From NCBI GenBank assembly GCA_012295275.1, contig CM022672.1:4665443-4729442 (forward strand): DNA of 64,000 nt. Reading direction: 5' to 3'. This DNA comes from Chrysomallon squamiferum. Its lineage: Eukaryota > Mollusca > Gastropoda > Neomphalida > Peltospiridae. How positions within the stretch are numbered: the stretch's first letter is position 1; each line of letters starts with the position of its first letter. Both the position numbers and the translations under genes were made by a program. This document shows, piece after piece, positions 24,025 through 35,879 of this stretch. The notes beneath the pieces are model-generated. The model did not search any database and was not told the origin of the DNA. It saw only the letters and a program-made list of their open reading frames with translations.

Positions 24025-24485
24025 ATGCTAGATATCGAATCGTAATAATCTTTTGTTAAAATTAAGGTTTCTTATGTGCTGAGTAATACTGATTATTACG
24101 ACACAGAGATTAGTTAGAATGGGAAAAATCAGTTGGGGAAATGAAATTTGAAGAGAATGTGTGACGAAATGTCTATCGTTTTTCCGTAGTTTATTACTGT
24201 AAATTCAATTGTTAAAATTTTATTTTTAATGACAGATTTAGAGATCGTTGTCTAATTTGTTTATTTTCTCATTCTAATCCACTCTGTTTGGAACGGGAAA
24301 ATCTGTGCAGTCTAGAAGACAATATATGGCTTTTGTTAAATATTAATATTTTTTGTTGTTCAGTAACAGCACCGGAATACACTTATTCATTTTTTGTCAT
24401 CAGCTGTAGGATATATGGCATTCAGTATTGTCTTGTTTTAAGTTTACTGTTTTTATATATTTACTTTTGTTTGTATGTGAAAACA

Positions 24486-24553
24486 TAATGATTTTTCTCT
24501 TCTTATTCTTCTTCTTCTTTATCAAATATTAAAAAAAAAAAAAAAAAAAAAAA
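24486..24553. repeat. TTC repeat and poly-A run
   Basis: CTT units to about 24518 and a run of over 20 A to 24553. Confidence 0.92.
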
Positions 24554-24554
24554 T

Positions 24555-25180
24555 CCATTTTTGGCTACAGATGATTACTTTGACACCTTTTACTTTAAAA
24601 TGTTAATTTCAAAATACGTTAGCTGTAATCCTCTAGACATCTTGTAAACAACATCCGTGACAAACTAATTATCTCTTTCTACAGTTTTCTTGTCCAAATT
24701 ATTATTATTATCTTCATTAGTGACTGCACAAAAACAAAAACAACAAAAAGCAGTGGAATTCGAATTTTCAGAATTCAATTATTAAGTATCTATGATAATA
24801 CGTATTTGCTGATTTATATACAGTTTTTCGAAAATAAAATCTGCAAAAAGGAAGAATTTTCGGTACTCGTTGATTTTTTTTTTTTTTTTTCTGGACGTAA
24901 TATTAAGGTTCGTTTAATCCCCCTGAAAGCCTACTTGCTTCGACATTGACAAATACCAAAGTTAGCTTTTATTATGTCTATTTGAAGTTTAGTACAAAGA
25001 AGATTAACAAGTATGATGGCCGTTCATTCAACCTCCAAGGACATTATTTCTGTCGTTATATTAGCACAAAATAGCTAAATGAATAGAACAACGACGTCAA
25101 CTGTAAGAGTAATAGGATCGGTTCTTCCGTTTCTTACAGTACCCTTAAACTGATATATCAAAACTCGGTGTTGTTTTCAT
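24555..25180. other. unique AT-rich sequence, no gene seen
   Basis: A T-run at about 24867-24889 is the only repeat. No coding or RNA signal seen. Confidence 0.6.
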
Positions 25181-25462
25181 ATCTGTCTGTTTGTTTCTCT
25201 ATCTCTGTATAGCTGTGTTTGTAACATAGTCCATATGTCTGTCTGTCTCTCTGACTGTCAGTCTATATCTATCTATCTATCAGTCAATCTATCTGTCTGT
25301 CTGTTTGCCTATCTATCTCACTGTCTGTTTATGTCAGTCTATATCTATAAATCGCCATCTATCAGTCTGTCTATCTATCTGTCTGTCTGTTTGTCTATCT
25401 GTCTATTTATATGTCAGTCTATCTGTATGTCTATTTTTCTATGTGTCTGACTGTCTATCTAT

Positions 25463-25512
<50 letters not shown>

Positions 25513-25612
25513 GTCTATCTGTCTGTCTGTCTATCCATCTATTTATCAATCTATATATATAATTCTGTCTCTCTGTCTATATGTCTATATTTTGATTTAT
25601 CTGTCTATCAAT
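25181..25612. repeat. TCTG/TCTA/TCAG tetranucleotide array, about 430 bp
   Basis: Interspersed TCTG and TCTA units, with the purest TCTA block at about 25455-25512. Ser-Val-Cys-Leu-Tyr frames in three phases are repeat translations. Confidence 0.95.
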
Positions 25613-26059
25613 ATTTATTCTTATGTTTTCAGTATCAGTGTACTCTTTGAAAATCCACATTTTCATCATTTTATAAAATATTTATTTTCTTATAACTGTG
25701 TGAATCCTCCACCTGGGCATGTGACAAGAAGTCTGCAAACAGAAATTAGCTCGAATTACTTTTAAAAGCATCGAAATTTCCTTTCATCAGCCTGTGGTTG
25801 TGCTAAATGGCTGCTGAAGCGGCAGCTCGCACACTGAAATTATCGACGATTTTCTCGGAAAACAAACACGTTTGTCTAGAAAAGATGATTTTAGCGAAAG
25901 ATAGAGACGGCGAGACGTTCTTGAAACATTTACAAACGAGTTTTAGCGGAAAATGTGGGAGACGTAAGTAATTGATGGGAACTGGTTTAAAATAGCAGTG
26001 CGATAAAACAACCTTTTTTTTTTTTTTTGTTGATTTTTTAAATATCTTCTTTAAGAGAT

Positions 26060-26259
26060 ATATAGAACAAACAGACACACATATAGACATACTGACGTAC
26101 ACACTAACAGACATACAGAAATACATACTAACAGACATACATACACAAGCATACATACAGGCATACAAAGAGACAGACAGTCAAACAGATAAACAGACAG
26201 ATATATAGATAATCTCTATCGATAGACTTACAACTAGATATATCTATATCAACTGAGAA

Positions 26260-26300
<41 letters not shown>

Positions 26301-26310
26301 CAGAGGGAGA
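26060..26310. repeat. ACAT/GACA/GATA tetranucleotide arrays
   Basis: ACAT and AGACAT units to about 26170, then CAGA and GATA units, ending with a pure GACA block at about 26262-26300. Confidence 0.93.
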
Positions 26311-26930
26311 GATGTATTCTCTGTATGAGAAATCGCTGTGAAGTTCTTCTATTATAAACAATATCATTTTGAAACATGGTTAATGTTACTTGTTCCATTG
26401 CTTTGTTTGAAGACCATTCTGTACCGCAGCGCTTTTGTCAGCAGGGACAAAGGTGGGCAGAGAGAGATTTCACAATATTAGCACACCGCTTCGCTTTAAG
26501 ACTATTCAACACTGCAGTCGTTTTGTCTGACCAGATAAAAGGTCTTTACAAAGAGGTTTAATCTGGACGCAAGATTCCGATATATTTATTAACAAAGATT
26601 TCGTATCATTGATTACAAAACCCCACGTTGAAAACTGCTAGCGGGTCGATCATTATATACTGATAAGTGAGAAAAAATCGAAGGAAAAAAAAAAAGGAAT
26701 TCAATAAATAATGCTATTTTTGGTAGACAAAGTCAATATCACGGTGTTTTATTTTAATGTAACATTACCTTTCATTTATCAGCGTGTCAAAAGATAGCTT
26801 TTGACTTGGCTGTGGAGTAGAAGTCTATAACATAGCGGTTCTCCTTGTACAGATTAGCAGCTCTGTGAATTCAAATTACTTAACGCGGCTTAACTGGTTC
26901 AGCGGAGGGGATAAAATAAAACGTTTTGTT
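26311..26930. other. unique sequence upstream of the 28-bp array, no gene called
   Basis: A 61-codon plus-strand frame at 26376-26561 has varied composition but no domain I recognise and could be chance. No tRNA-like element seen. Confidence 0.5.
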
Positions 26931-28475
26931 ATTCATTGCTCATGCATAGCATTCACTGGTTCGTTATTCAGCATAGCATTCATCTGTCACTAATGTATTT
27001 CAGTGGTTCATTGGTAGTATAATTATAGTATACGCTGGTTCGTTTTTGTGAGGGATACAGTACACATTGTTTCATTGGACGTCTCTTGCCTCCTCTCATT
27101 TCTCTGGTCGCATACAGCATTCACCGATTCGTTGGTCGTATACAGCATTCACTGATTCGTTGGTCGTATACAGCATTCACAGATTCCTTGGTCGTATACA
27201 GCAATCACTGATTCCTTGGTCGTATACAGCATTCACTGATTCGTTGGTCGTATACAGCATTCACTAGTTTGTTGATCATGTACAGCATTCACCGATTCGT
27301 TGGTCGTATACAGCATTCACTGATTCGTTGGTCGTATACAGCAATCACTGATTCCTTGGTCGTATACAGCAATCACTGATTCCTTGGTCGTATACAGCAT
27401 TCACTGATTCGTTGGTCGTATACAGCATTCACTAGTTTGTTGGTCGCATACAGCATTAACTAGTTTGTTGGTCGCATACAGCATTCACTAGTTTGTTGGT
27501 CGCATACAGCATTCACTGGTTTGTTGGTCGTATACAGCATTCACTGGTTTGTTGGTCATGTACAGCATTCACTGGTCCGTTGGTCATGTACAGCATTCAC
27601 TGATTCGTTGGTCGTATACAACATTCACTGATTCGTTGGTCGTATACAGTAATCACTTATTCCTTGGTCGTATACAGCAATCACTGATTCGTTGGTCGTA
27701 TACAGCATTCACTGATTCGTTGGTCGTATACAGCATTCACTGATTCGTTGGTCATATACAGCATTCACTAATTCGTTGGTCGTATACAGCATTCACTAGT
27801 TTGTTGGTCGCATACAGCATTCACTGATTCGTTGGTCGCATACAGCATTCACTGATTCGTTAGTCGTATACAGCATTCACTAGTTTGTTGGTCGTATACA
27901 GCATTCACTGGTTTGTTGATCATGTACAGCATTCACTGGTTTGTTGATCATGTACAGCATTCACTAGTTTGTTGATCATGTACAGCATTCACTGGTTTGT
28001 TGATCATGTACAGCATTCACTGGTTTGTTGGTCGCATACAGCATTCACTGGTTTGTTGGTCGCATATAACATTCACTAGTTTGTTGATCATGTACAGCAT
28101 TCACTAGTTTGTTGATCATGTACAGCATTCACTGGTTCGTTGATCGTATACAGCATTCAGTAGATGTTCATGGTCAGCATACCATAGATCTTTGATTTTA
28201 TATAACATCCATGTGTCACTGGTCCCTGTTTCCTATTCATTGCGTGTAAGCAGAATTCACTGGTTCATTTATAGTTTACAGCATTCATTGCTTCACTTGT
28301 GCAGTAGTCGTATTCTCCGGTTCATTGATCGTATTATTTAGTTCACTGGTTCTCTTTAGTATTTACTGGTTAACTAGCTGTACGCAGCTTTCAGTAGTTC
28401 ATTTTTGTTGTATGCAGCATTCACTGGTTCCCTGATCATATTTAGCATCATTGGTCGTATATAGCTAGTCACTCT
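26930..28475 (+). repeat. 28-bp minisatellite, about 38 core copies
   Basis: The core array (about 27105-28160) repeats TTCACTGATTCGTTGGTC followed by GTATACAGCA with a 28-bp period and no spacers. Variant units include GATTCCTTGG with CAATCAC, AGTTTGTTGGTCGCATACAG and GTTTGTTGATCATGTACAG. The last type is concentrated at 27900-28130. Degenerate units (GGTTCATT, CAGCATTCA, GGTCGTAT) extend on both sides to about 26930 and 28475, the usual decay toward array edges. Because 28 is not a multiple of three, the repeated WSYTAFTDS-type frames are by-products. Confidence 0.97.
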
Positions 28476-28487
28476 TGAATTTTAGTT

Positions 28488-28557
28488 GTGTTTTTTTTGT
28501 TTGTTTGTTTGTTTGTTGTTGTTGTTTTGTTTTGTTTTTTTTTTTTTTTTTTTTTTG
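28488..28557. repeat. TTTG and poly-T tract
   Basis: TTTG and TTG units ending in about 22 T. Confidence 0.93.
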
Positions 28558-28588
28558 TATTTCCGGTCCATATTTCTTCTGGGTGTGA

Positions 28589-28840
28589 AAAAAAACTACG
28601 AAAACAATTGCGATCGACTTACTCGATAAATCTGTTACGACTGCGACAGAAATAGACGAGATCGAAATGAGTTACATCTTTCTGTCCAATGAAAGAAATG
28701 TTTTCTCCATCATTCTATTTAAAGATGAACTAAAAAGATGTATTTCAGATGCCAAAAGGATAATAAATGAATTAAATATCGATGCTTCCAAAGCTTACGG
28801 CGGAATTCACGAAAATAGTCTGAAGATGCAAATAAACAAG
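28589..28840 (+). other. possible coding exon, unproven
   Basis: The frame is open from 28589 to the TGA at 28874-28876. An AAACAAG|GTGTGT sequence at 28834-28846 resembles a splice donor, and a possible acceptor AG lies at 28648-28649. The encoded segment, beginning MSYIFLSNERNVF at 28667, is rich in Lys, Glu, Asp, Ile and Leu without low complexity and would form amphipathic helix. I do not recognise a family. The acceptor lacks a strong polypyrimidine tract next to it, and open frames this long are expected a few times by chance here. Confidence 0.2.
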
Positions 28841-29125
28841 GTGTGTTATTCACCAGCCTACAGCTTTAGGTTCTGATGACACTTGCGATAAGGAAATTAT
28901 AACGATGATATCAAAGATGTTTATCCAAACTGTTTAACACAAATTTAACAAATATATTCTTTTTTGGAACGTAAGTATGTTTTTGTATTTGTGTTTCAGT
29001 TTGAATGCGTAGAAAACATGTAATTGATGAGGATTCAAGCGCTTTTTCCGTTAAAAGTAACAGGGTTTGCATAGCATATAAATAAATAAAAAGAGAAAAA
29101 GAATATAATCATAATTGTATACTCT

Positions 29126-29203
<78 letters not shown>
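29126..29203. repeat. (GA)n microsatellite
   Basis: GA units with one AAAG interruption near the start. Confidence 0.97.
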
Positions 29204-29205
<2 letters not shown>

Positions 29206-29430
29206 AGAAAAAAAATAACATTATATTATATGTATAATATTATTCAGTGTGTTGAATATTATTATTATAGAGATTAATAAGCGTTATTAACGAATGTGAA
29301 GGTTGTTTGAGTTAATTCGCCTGTTTTCCTGCAGGTGAACAGTTCACGTGTTCTTCGGTGAAGATTAATTGAGATGTGTCATTTGTGACTGAGTTTTACC
29401 TTTGACAGCAGATGTCGTTACGTGCACTTT

Positions 29431-29799
29431 GTATGTTACACTGGAGGTCTAATGAAAACTGTGTATGTTACACTGGAGGTCTAATGAAAACTGTGTATAT
29501 TACACTGGAGGTCTAATGAAAACTGTGTATATTACACTGGAGGTCTAATGAAAACTGTGATGTTACACTGGAGGTCTAATGAAAACTGTGTATATTACAC
29601 TGGAGTTCTAATGAAAACTGCGTATATTACACTGGAGGTCTAATGAAAACTGTGTATGTTACACTGGAGGTCTAATGAAAACTGTGTATATTACACTGGA
29701 GTTCTAATGAAAACTGTGTATATTACACTGGAGTTCTAATGAAAATTGTGTATATTACACTGGAGTTCTAATGAAAACTGTGTATATTACACTGGAGGT
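29431..29799 (+). repeat. 32-bp minisatellite, about 11.5 copies
   Basis: Unit GTATGTTACACTGGAGG followed by TCTAATGAAAACTGT. Variants: TATATTACAC for TATGTTACAC and GGAGTTCTA for GGAGGTCTA. One unit near 29555-29585 is shortened by 2 bp (CTGTGATGTTACAC). The GGAGTT variant is grouped in the right part, pointing to local duplication of blocks. Confidence 0.96.
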
Positions 29800-30107
29800 A
29801 TCATTGCAGTGTGCTGACAAAACACGTAACAGCTCACAGTATTTATTACATTCTAACCACGAGTCTTAAATGCCTTAATTAGAAAAATCACTATTACCTA
29901 AAGAATAAGATCTCATTAAAAAAAAATCAACCAAAAAAAATCAGCTAACACATTTATACTATGCATTTAAAACTAATAAAATAGAAACCGTATCGATAAT
30001 TTGGCTAATTATTTTAGAACTTAATGCTAAAGTGAATAAATAATTGGAAAAATATCAAATTTATAAAAACTGTATTTCTGATGCATAAGAAGAAAACTGA
30101 GTTAGGT

Positions 30108-30180
30108 TTCAAAAAAAAAAAAAAATATATATATAAAAAATAATAAAATAAAATAATAATAACAATAAAACGAAGAAAAT
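30108..30180. repeat. A-rich low-complexity tract
   Basis: A run, TA units and AATAAA units. Confidence 0.9.
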
Positions 30181-30391
30181 AAACTTAAAGAAATAAAAAG
30201 TTTATTTTCTTTTACGACACCGCCATAGAACAATGATATATTTTCTGTCGTGAGTTTTAAGACAGCAGATATTGGGTAATATTGATGTGAAATCGAACAT
30301 GGATAAAAAGCGCACAAAACTTGAACTTTTACCTCTACCATCGATGAAACGAAATTAAAAATAATAAATAAATTGAAGTAAGATGCAAAAC

Positions 30392-30510
<119 letters not shown>

Positions 30511-30599
30511 TGTTAGTAAGAGAGAATGTAATAAAGTAATAAGAATAATACATTCTCTTTCTCACTGCTGTCTCTTTGTCTGTGTGTTCGTGCATGTGT

Positions 30600-31188
30600 A
30601 TCTCAGACATAGTTTATACTGTTATACGTAGAACTAAAAACGAACATAATGTACGACGTAAATGAAACGTAATATAAAAATTTAAAATGAACGTAAAGTA
30701 ATATGCAAAACAAACATAACATAAAATAGCAAAACAAATAACACACACCACAAAAACCAACCAAAAAACCCTCCGTAAAATAACATTAAAGAAATAACTT
30801 TGAAATGATGTTAACTAAGCAGTAGAATTCCCAGAAACGGATCAGTACACGATCGATTTTGTTCAATAATGGTAAAAAAAAAAAATTAAAATAAAAAAAT
30901 AAAAAAACGAAAGCTGAAAGCAAGGAACTCGCTATGAACTGACAGCTTAGTTTTATTTGTCTCGTTAATCAAACATCCAGTGAAGAAAAACGTGATTCTC
31001 ATCTAATATCTGTCATCAAAACCTGGGGAAGAAACGAGTGCGAGAAAGATTTCACAGTAAATAGTATTTTTACTTCCTCTCTATTGACGATGCGATTAGT
31101 TTGATTGACTTTTATGAATCCGAATCAGTTTTTAGTTCAGATTGAAAATGAAACCGAAGATATCTAAATTATAGTGAATCACAGGGAA
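30600..31188. other. AT-rich unique sequence, no gene seen
   Basis: ACGTAA-type motifs (AAACGTAA, GAACGTAA) recur weakly at 30640-30700, possibly a decayed tandem repeat. Nothing else is supported. Confidence 0.5.
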
Positions 31189-31189
31189 A

Positions 31190-31299
<110 letters not shown>

Positions 31300-31362
31300 T
31301 AGGTCGAACGGAAGAAAATATGATACAAAAATATTACTGTTACTTTAAATAGTATTAGCAAT

Positions 31363-31402
31363 TACTACTACAACAACTACTGCTGCTGTTACTACTACTA
31401 CA
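31363..31402. repeat. ACT/CTG trinucleotide repeat
   Basis: ACTACTAC and CTGCTG units with interruptions. Confidence 0.88.
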
Positions 31403-31699
31403 GCCTCTATAACTCTCTTCTCTTTCTTTCTCTTCCTTTCTCAGTGAGTCCTTGAAATATTTGAAATAAATACAGACATGCAGATTAATGTGATACCAAC
31501 GTTAACAGTCCAACATGTTACACTAATCCTTCACGAAATCCTGAAGTAGATACACTTGAAAACAAACCCGTCGTCATACACATTCACGTAATTACGTTCA
31601 CATACCTTCTGCTAATGAAGCTGAATTCTTGTTCATTATAATTACGTTACGGTACTCTAACGCGAGAGCCTTGGCTAATCAACACACAACCATAATGAA

Positions 31700-31800
31700 A
31701 ACGCTCAAGACGCTTACGGTACCGGATGAATAGTCTGCGACAACACGACACGACTTAAACGAGTTTTGTCGGGTTCGAGACCTGCAAAGTGCTCGGTGAA
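31700..31800 (+). mobile_element. weak tRNA-like remnant (B box only)
   Basis: GGGTTCGAGACCTGC at 31771-31785 is an excellent B-box match. I could not find a convincing A box at the expected distance upstream, so this may be a truncated SINE or coincidence. Confidence 0.25.
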
Positions 31801-32021
31801 AGCTTTCACAATCTCCTACAAAACATCATTAACCCTTCCCGGTGCAGGTCGTAGCTAATAAATGCACACGTCGTTGGTAAACACATTAAACGGCTGCTAA
31901 GGTAACAAAGTTAAAAATTAATAATTTCTCACTTTCCGTGGGTAATTCTGTTCACCATGCAGAAAGAGAGGCATAATAAAATTTATATATATATAAAAAA
32001 AATTATAACGATGACAATGAT

Positions 32022-32066
32022 GACAATGACAAAGACAAATGATGATAATGATATTAAGAATAACAA

Positions 32067-32098
<32 letters not shown>

Positions 32099-32099
32099 T
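32022..32099. repeat. GACAAT units and (TAG)n
   Basis: ATGACA units followed by TAG repeats at about 32067-32098. Confidence 0.92.
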
Positions 32100-32235
32100 T
32101 TCCTCAAAATAAAAACATTGTAAAATAGATTTGCGTTTAAATTTTCTTTTGCTTTAATTTCTTATAATTTTGCAAGCTTCTTAGGAAGGATGGGAAAAAA
32201 ATTAACGGCCATTTAGTTGTTGTGCGGGTGCGTGT

Positions 32236-32376
<141 letters not shown>

Positions 32377-32379
32377 TTA

Positions 32380-33115
32380 TCAGTTATCTAGATATTCATC
32401 TGCTGCGTACTACAAAATAATGTCAAACAAACTAACTGATATATTTTATTCGCGATCTCCTCACGCAGGAAAATCAAGAAAATTCTGTTAAGCTATTACA
32501 TTTCCAACGACCTTTACGAAAATGTATTTATATACTAGAACAGCAGGCTACGGAAACAAAAACAGCTGTGAAAACAGATTACTACAAATCTCACCCTTGT
32601 ATCTGTCCATCACCAAACATAATTTTTTAGCCTTTAATAGCACTTGTCACTTTTTTATTAGTTTACAGTAGTAAATCTGACACTGAAATATCTTAAAACG
32701 CCTGGGGGATCAGGAAATGACCGTTTTTTTAGTACAAAATTTACGACAGAGAGTATCATCAAAAACACAGTAATTATAAGATATCGCCAAAGATCCCAGC
32801 ATTTTCACTTGTTTGTACTGAATTCATATTACTGCATCTTTATCCAGTACTTTTGTTATTAACTGTAATCTTATGTGTCTGACAAGACAGGTTATTTTGT
32901 TTCAGTTAAGGAGATTATTTGACAGGAATGCATTAAATTATTTCTCAGGTGATTTGTTACAGAAATAATATATGTTTTCTAGAAGTTCTTTTGTTGTTGT
33001 TGTGGTTTTTAGCCCCAGGAATGACTTAGCTAACTAAAATCAGTCGTACCTAGTTTCAAAATATTTGAATTTAACGTCTCTAGATTCTGTTAGTAGTATC
33101 GTTAGTCATATGTGT
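32380..33115. other. unique AT-rich sequence, no gene seen
   Basis: No coding, RNA or repeat signal beyond a short TTG run near 32991-33004. Confidence 0.6.
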
Positions 33116-33119
33116 TTGA

Positions 33120-33335
33120 CTGTACGCATGTATATACGTATGTGTGTATGTATGTATGTATTTATGTATGTATGTATGTATGTATGTATGTATGTATATA
33201 TGTATGTATGTGTATATGTATATATGTATGTATGTATGTGTCTATGTATGTATATATGTATGTGTCTATGTATGTATGTATGTATGTATGTGTATATGTA
33301 TATATGTATGCATGTGCGTATGTATGTACGTATGT
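33120..33335. repeat. interrupted (ATGT)n array
   Basis: ATGT units with many TATA and TGTG variants, unlike the perfect array at 12741. The variants recur in blocks (TATGTGTATATGTATATATG appears near 33206 and 33287), suggesting block duplication. Confidence 0.95.
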
Positions 33336-33445
33336 CATTCTGACAGGTAAACCTTTAATGCAGATTTCAAAAGAATTATGGGTTTATTGAATATAATATT
33401 TGGATCTCAGTATCAAGTGTTTATTAATTAAACTGTTAATCTTAT

Positions 33446-33985
33446 TACAGAAATTCACGTACTGAAACTGTTGAACTCTACCAAACAAACACGGTCTACA
33501 AAACATGTCTGTCACTATTTACTGAAAATCACGTACATATTACTGAAAAAAAAAAAAAAAAACATTTTTTTATTGAAAATCATGCAATGCTTAATAACAA
33601 ATAAAATAAGATTACACAGAAATGATCTGCTATAGATGTTCACATAATGAAACGCTTGAATTCTACCAAAGACGCACGCTCTACAAAACATGCAACTATT
33701 TACTGAAAATCACGTACCAAAGATTAGAGAAATAAATTAAATAATGAAAATCACGTATGACAGATTACAGAAATAAATTAAATAATGAAAATCATTTCGT
33801 GATTATTAGGAAAACTAATACCTTAACACCGGAAAGAATGCATCGAAAGAAGTTAACTAGATACTACAAATCACGTACATATTACTGAAAAAACTTTGTA
33901 CTGAAACTCACGCAATGGTTGATAACGGAAATAAAACAAGGATACATCGAAATATTCTGCTATAGAAATTCTCAAAAACCGTAAG
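33446..33985. repeat. diverged long-period tandem repeat, about three copies
   Basis: CTACCAAACAAACACGGTCT near 33478 recurs as CTACCAAAGACGCACGCTCT near 33664. ACGTACATATTACTGAAAAA near 33531 recurs near 33882. TCTGCTATAGA near 33628 recurs near 33957. TTTACTGAAAATCACGTAC occurs at least twice. Copies are partial and spaced about 185 bp or a multiple. Confidence 0.7.
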
Positions 33986-34142
33986 TGCTAATTTCCAGTA
34001 TAAAAAATCGTTCACAGAATATACATCAGTTTTAAATTGCAAGAAAATGATGGATTAGAATGAACCCCCAAAAAAAAAAAAAGTTATAAATCAATTAAAA
34101 GGAATTTTGAGATGTAGTGTTGCTTAATTAACAGAACAAAAT

Positions 34143-34143
<1 letters not shown>

Positions 34144-34179
<36 letters not shown>
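34144..34179. repeat. poly-T 36
   Basis: Thirty-six consecutive T, among the longest homopolymers in the window. Confidence 0.97.
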
Positions 34180-34429
34180 CATTTTTCATTTTTATATATA
34201 TATTTCTTTTTTCTTTCACTTTTTGAAAATTTTAAAAACTAAGACAGAAAGATTGTTTGCTGGTTTACTGACCTGTCAGTTATATTTGCTCTGAGATTTA
34301 AAATGAATAGTCGAATCGAGATGACAATTAAGAAATTCTTTTTAAAATCCCGAGAACTGAGTAGAGAAATAAAGATAAGAGAAACGATCAAGAAAGAAAG
34401 AAGGACGATCAAGACGGAGAAGACAGACA

Positions 34430-34447
34430 GATCGATAAATAATAGAC

Positions 34448-34502
<55 letters not shown>

Positions 34503-34555
34503 CAGATAGACAGACAGACAGATACATAGACAAAGAGATAGATATATAGACCTTC
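34430..34555. repeat. (GATA)n array
   Basis: GATA units at 34447-34500 flanked by GACA units. Confidence 0.96.
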
Positions 34556-35034
34556 ATACATATTAATTTACAAGGTCTATATTTATACATATATATATAA
34601 TTGTATATCCTAAGCAACATATATTTAGTTTTCCTATTTTAATAAAATCGTGGACACACGCAAAGCAAGCTTCTCTTTGCACTAATTCATTAAAAATACT
34701 TTGAACCAAACAACTTACTTCACTCCTCGCTCTGATATTAAACACCGAGTCGTAATATTCGTAGACTGTTTCCATTGTTCTGTTCTCATCGTGGGCTAAA
34801 TGCTTGTTATCTTCAAAAGATGAAGGCGTAACGCAACTAAAAGCTGTAGTGTCTTTCCCGATCCAAGCAGATGCATTGTTTTGTTAAATTAAGTCACAAA
34901 ATGCTTGCATATACGTAAATGCGAATTAATATCGATATATAAATATGTAAGATATATCCAAAGAAAGAGACACATACATGGCAGTATTATTATTAGCAGA
35001 AGTGTGAATAATATTAGTAGTTGTAGCTATATAC

Positions 35035-35170
35035 AGACACACACACATATACTCTCTCTCTCTCTCTCTCTCGCACACATACACACACATATACACACTC
35101 TCTCGCTCTGTCTCTATCTCTCGCGCGCACACACACATACACACGCACGCACACACATACGCATACAGAC
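35035..35170. repeat. CA/CT alternating dinucleotide cluster
   Basis: Blocks of CACA, CTCT, CACA, CTCT and CACA with CG interruptions. Confidence 0.95.
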
Positions 35171-35269
35171 ACAGCTATTTATGTACAAAATAAATGTATT
35201 CTTTGTTCGCACACTTTCACAGTTCTATTTCCTTATCGCACTCTCCGGTGTGTACATTTATTTAAACTT

Positions 35270-35400
35270 TGACTGATGAATATCGAGGCGACGGGAAGCG
35301 AACCCTAGCACTGCTGATTTCTGTCTAATCTGGGGCCGCCATCTGTGCTGAGACTGGCATTAGTCGTGGATCTTAGATGGCGAAATGATTTTAATCAGCA
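35270..35400 (-). mobile_element. weak tRNA-like remnant
   Basis: On the minus strand, TAGGGTTCGCTTCCCGTCG (complement of about 35291-35309) resembles a tRNA T arm and B box. The A-box side is unclear. Local G+C is above that of the flanks. Confidence 0.25.
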
Positions 35401-35719
35401 GCGACAATTCCTTTGGTACTCTGTGTCCACGTTTTATTAGTGCAAGTCTGTTGGTGAATGGATGTTCGTAATTTATACGTTCGAGTCGAGATGCGACTGT
35501 AGATTTGTGGATGGTATTTTATTAAAGACCAAGGTCTTCGTAGTGAATAATCTACGGTTCGGTTCAGAGTCCTGGTCGTAACTTTTCTCACTGATAAATG
35601 ATACACGGAGAGCAAAGCCAGATTCAGACGCGTGCTTTGTGAACGGAAGACGTGAAAGAGCCTTTCGTGATTTGAAAGAGCAAAGTTTAGTTTTTTACCG
35701 AGTATTTTATTTTTGTTTA

Positions 35720-35721
<2 letters not shown>

Positions 35722-35750
<29 letters not shown>

Positions 35751-35872
35751 GTTGTTGTTGTTGTTGTTGTTATTACTATTAGTAGTATTATTATTGTTAT
35801 TATTATTGTTCTTCTTCTTCTTATTATTATTGTTATTGTTATTGTTATTGTTATTATTATTAACATATGAAA
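35722..35872. repeat. TTA/TTG/TTC trinucleotide cluster
   Basis: TTA units, TTG units, TTA/AGT units, TTC units and TTATTG hexamers succeed one another. Poly-Asn frames on the minus strand are translations of it. Confidence 0.96.
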
Positions 35873-35879
35873 TAAGACT

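Larger units (their letters stand above)
23155..24313. mobile_element. 1.16-kb structure with long inverted arms
   Basis: The left arm (about 23155-23330) and right arm (about 24137-24313) are reverse complements. Their inner parts match without mismatch over more than 45 bp: AATTGAATTTACAGTAATAA (23257-23276) and the following CTACGGAAAAACGATAGACA have their complement at about 24165-24211. Outer parts are more diverged. The 0.8-kb interior carries a CGCA array, a run of about 26 T and two A runs but no open frame for a transposase. It may be a fold-back or MITE-like non-autonomous element, or two copies of one dispersed repeat inserted in opposite orientation. No target-site duplication was established. 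Confidence 0.65.

Noticed and set aside
26930-28475. CRISPR-like array
   Set aside because: Repeats follow each other with no spacers, units diverge gradually, no cas genes exist, and the composition is that of an animal genome.
29431-29799. Repeated GGAGG...ATG as ribosome-binding sites
   Set aside because: The words are part of a 32-bp tandem unit with stops in all frames, in a eukaryote-like context.
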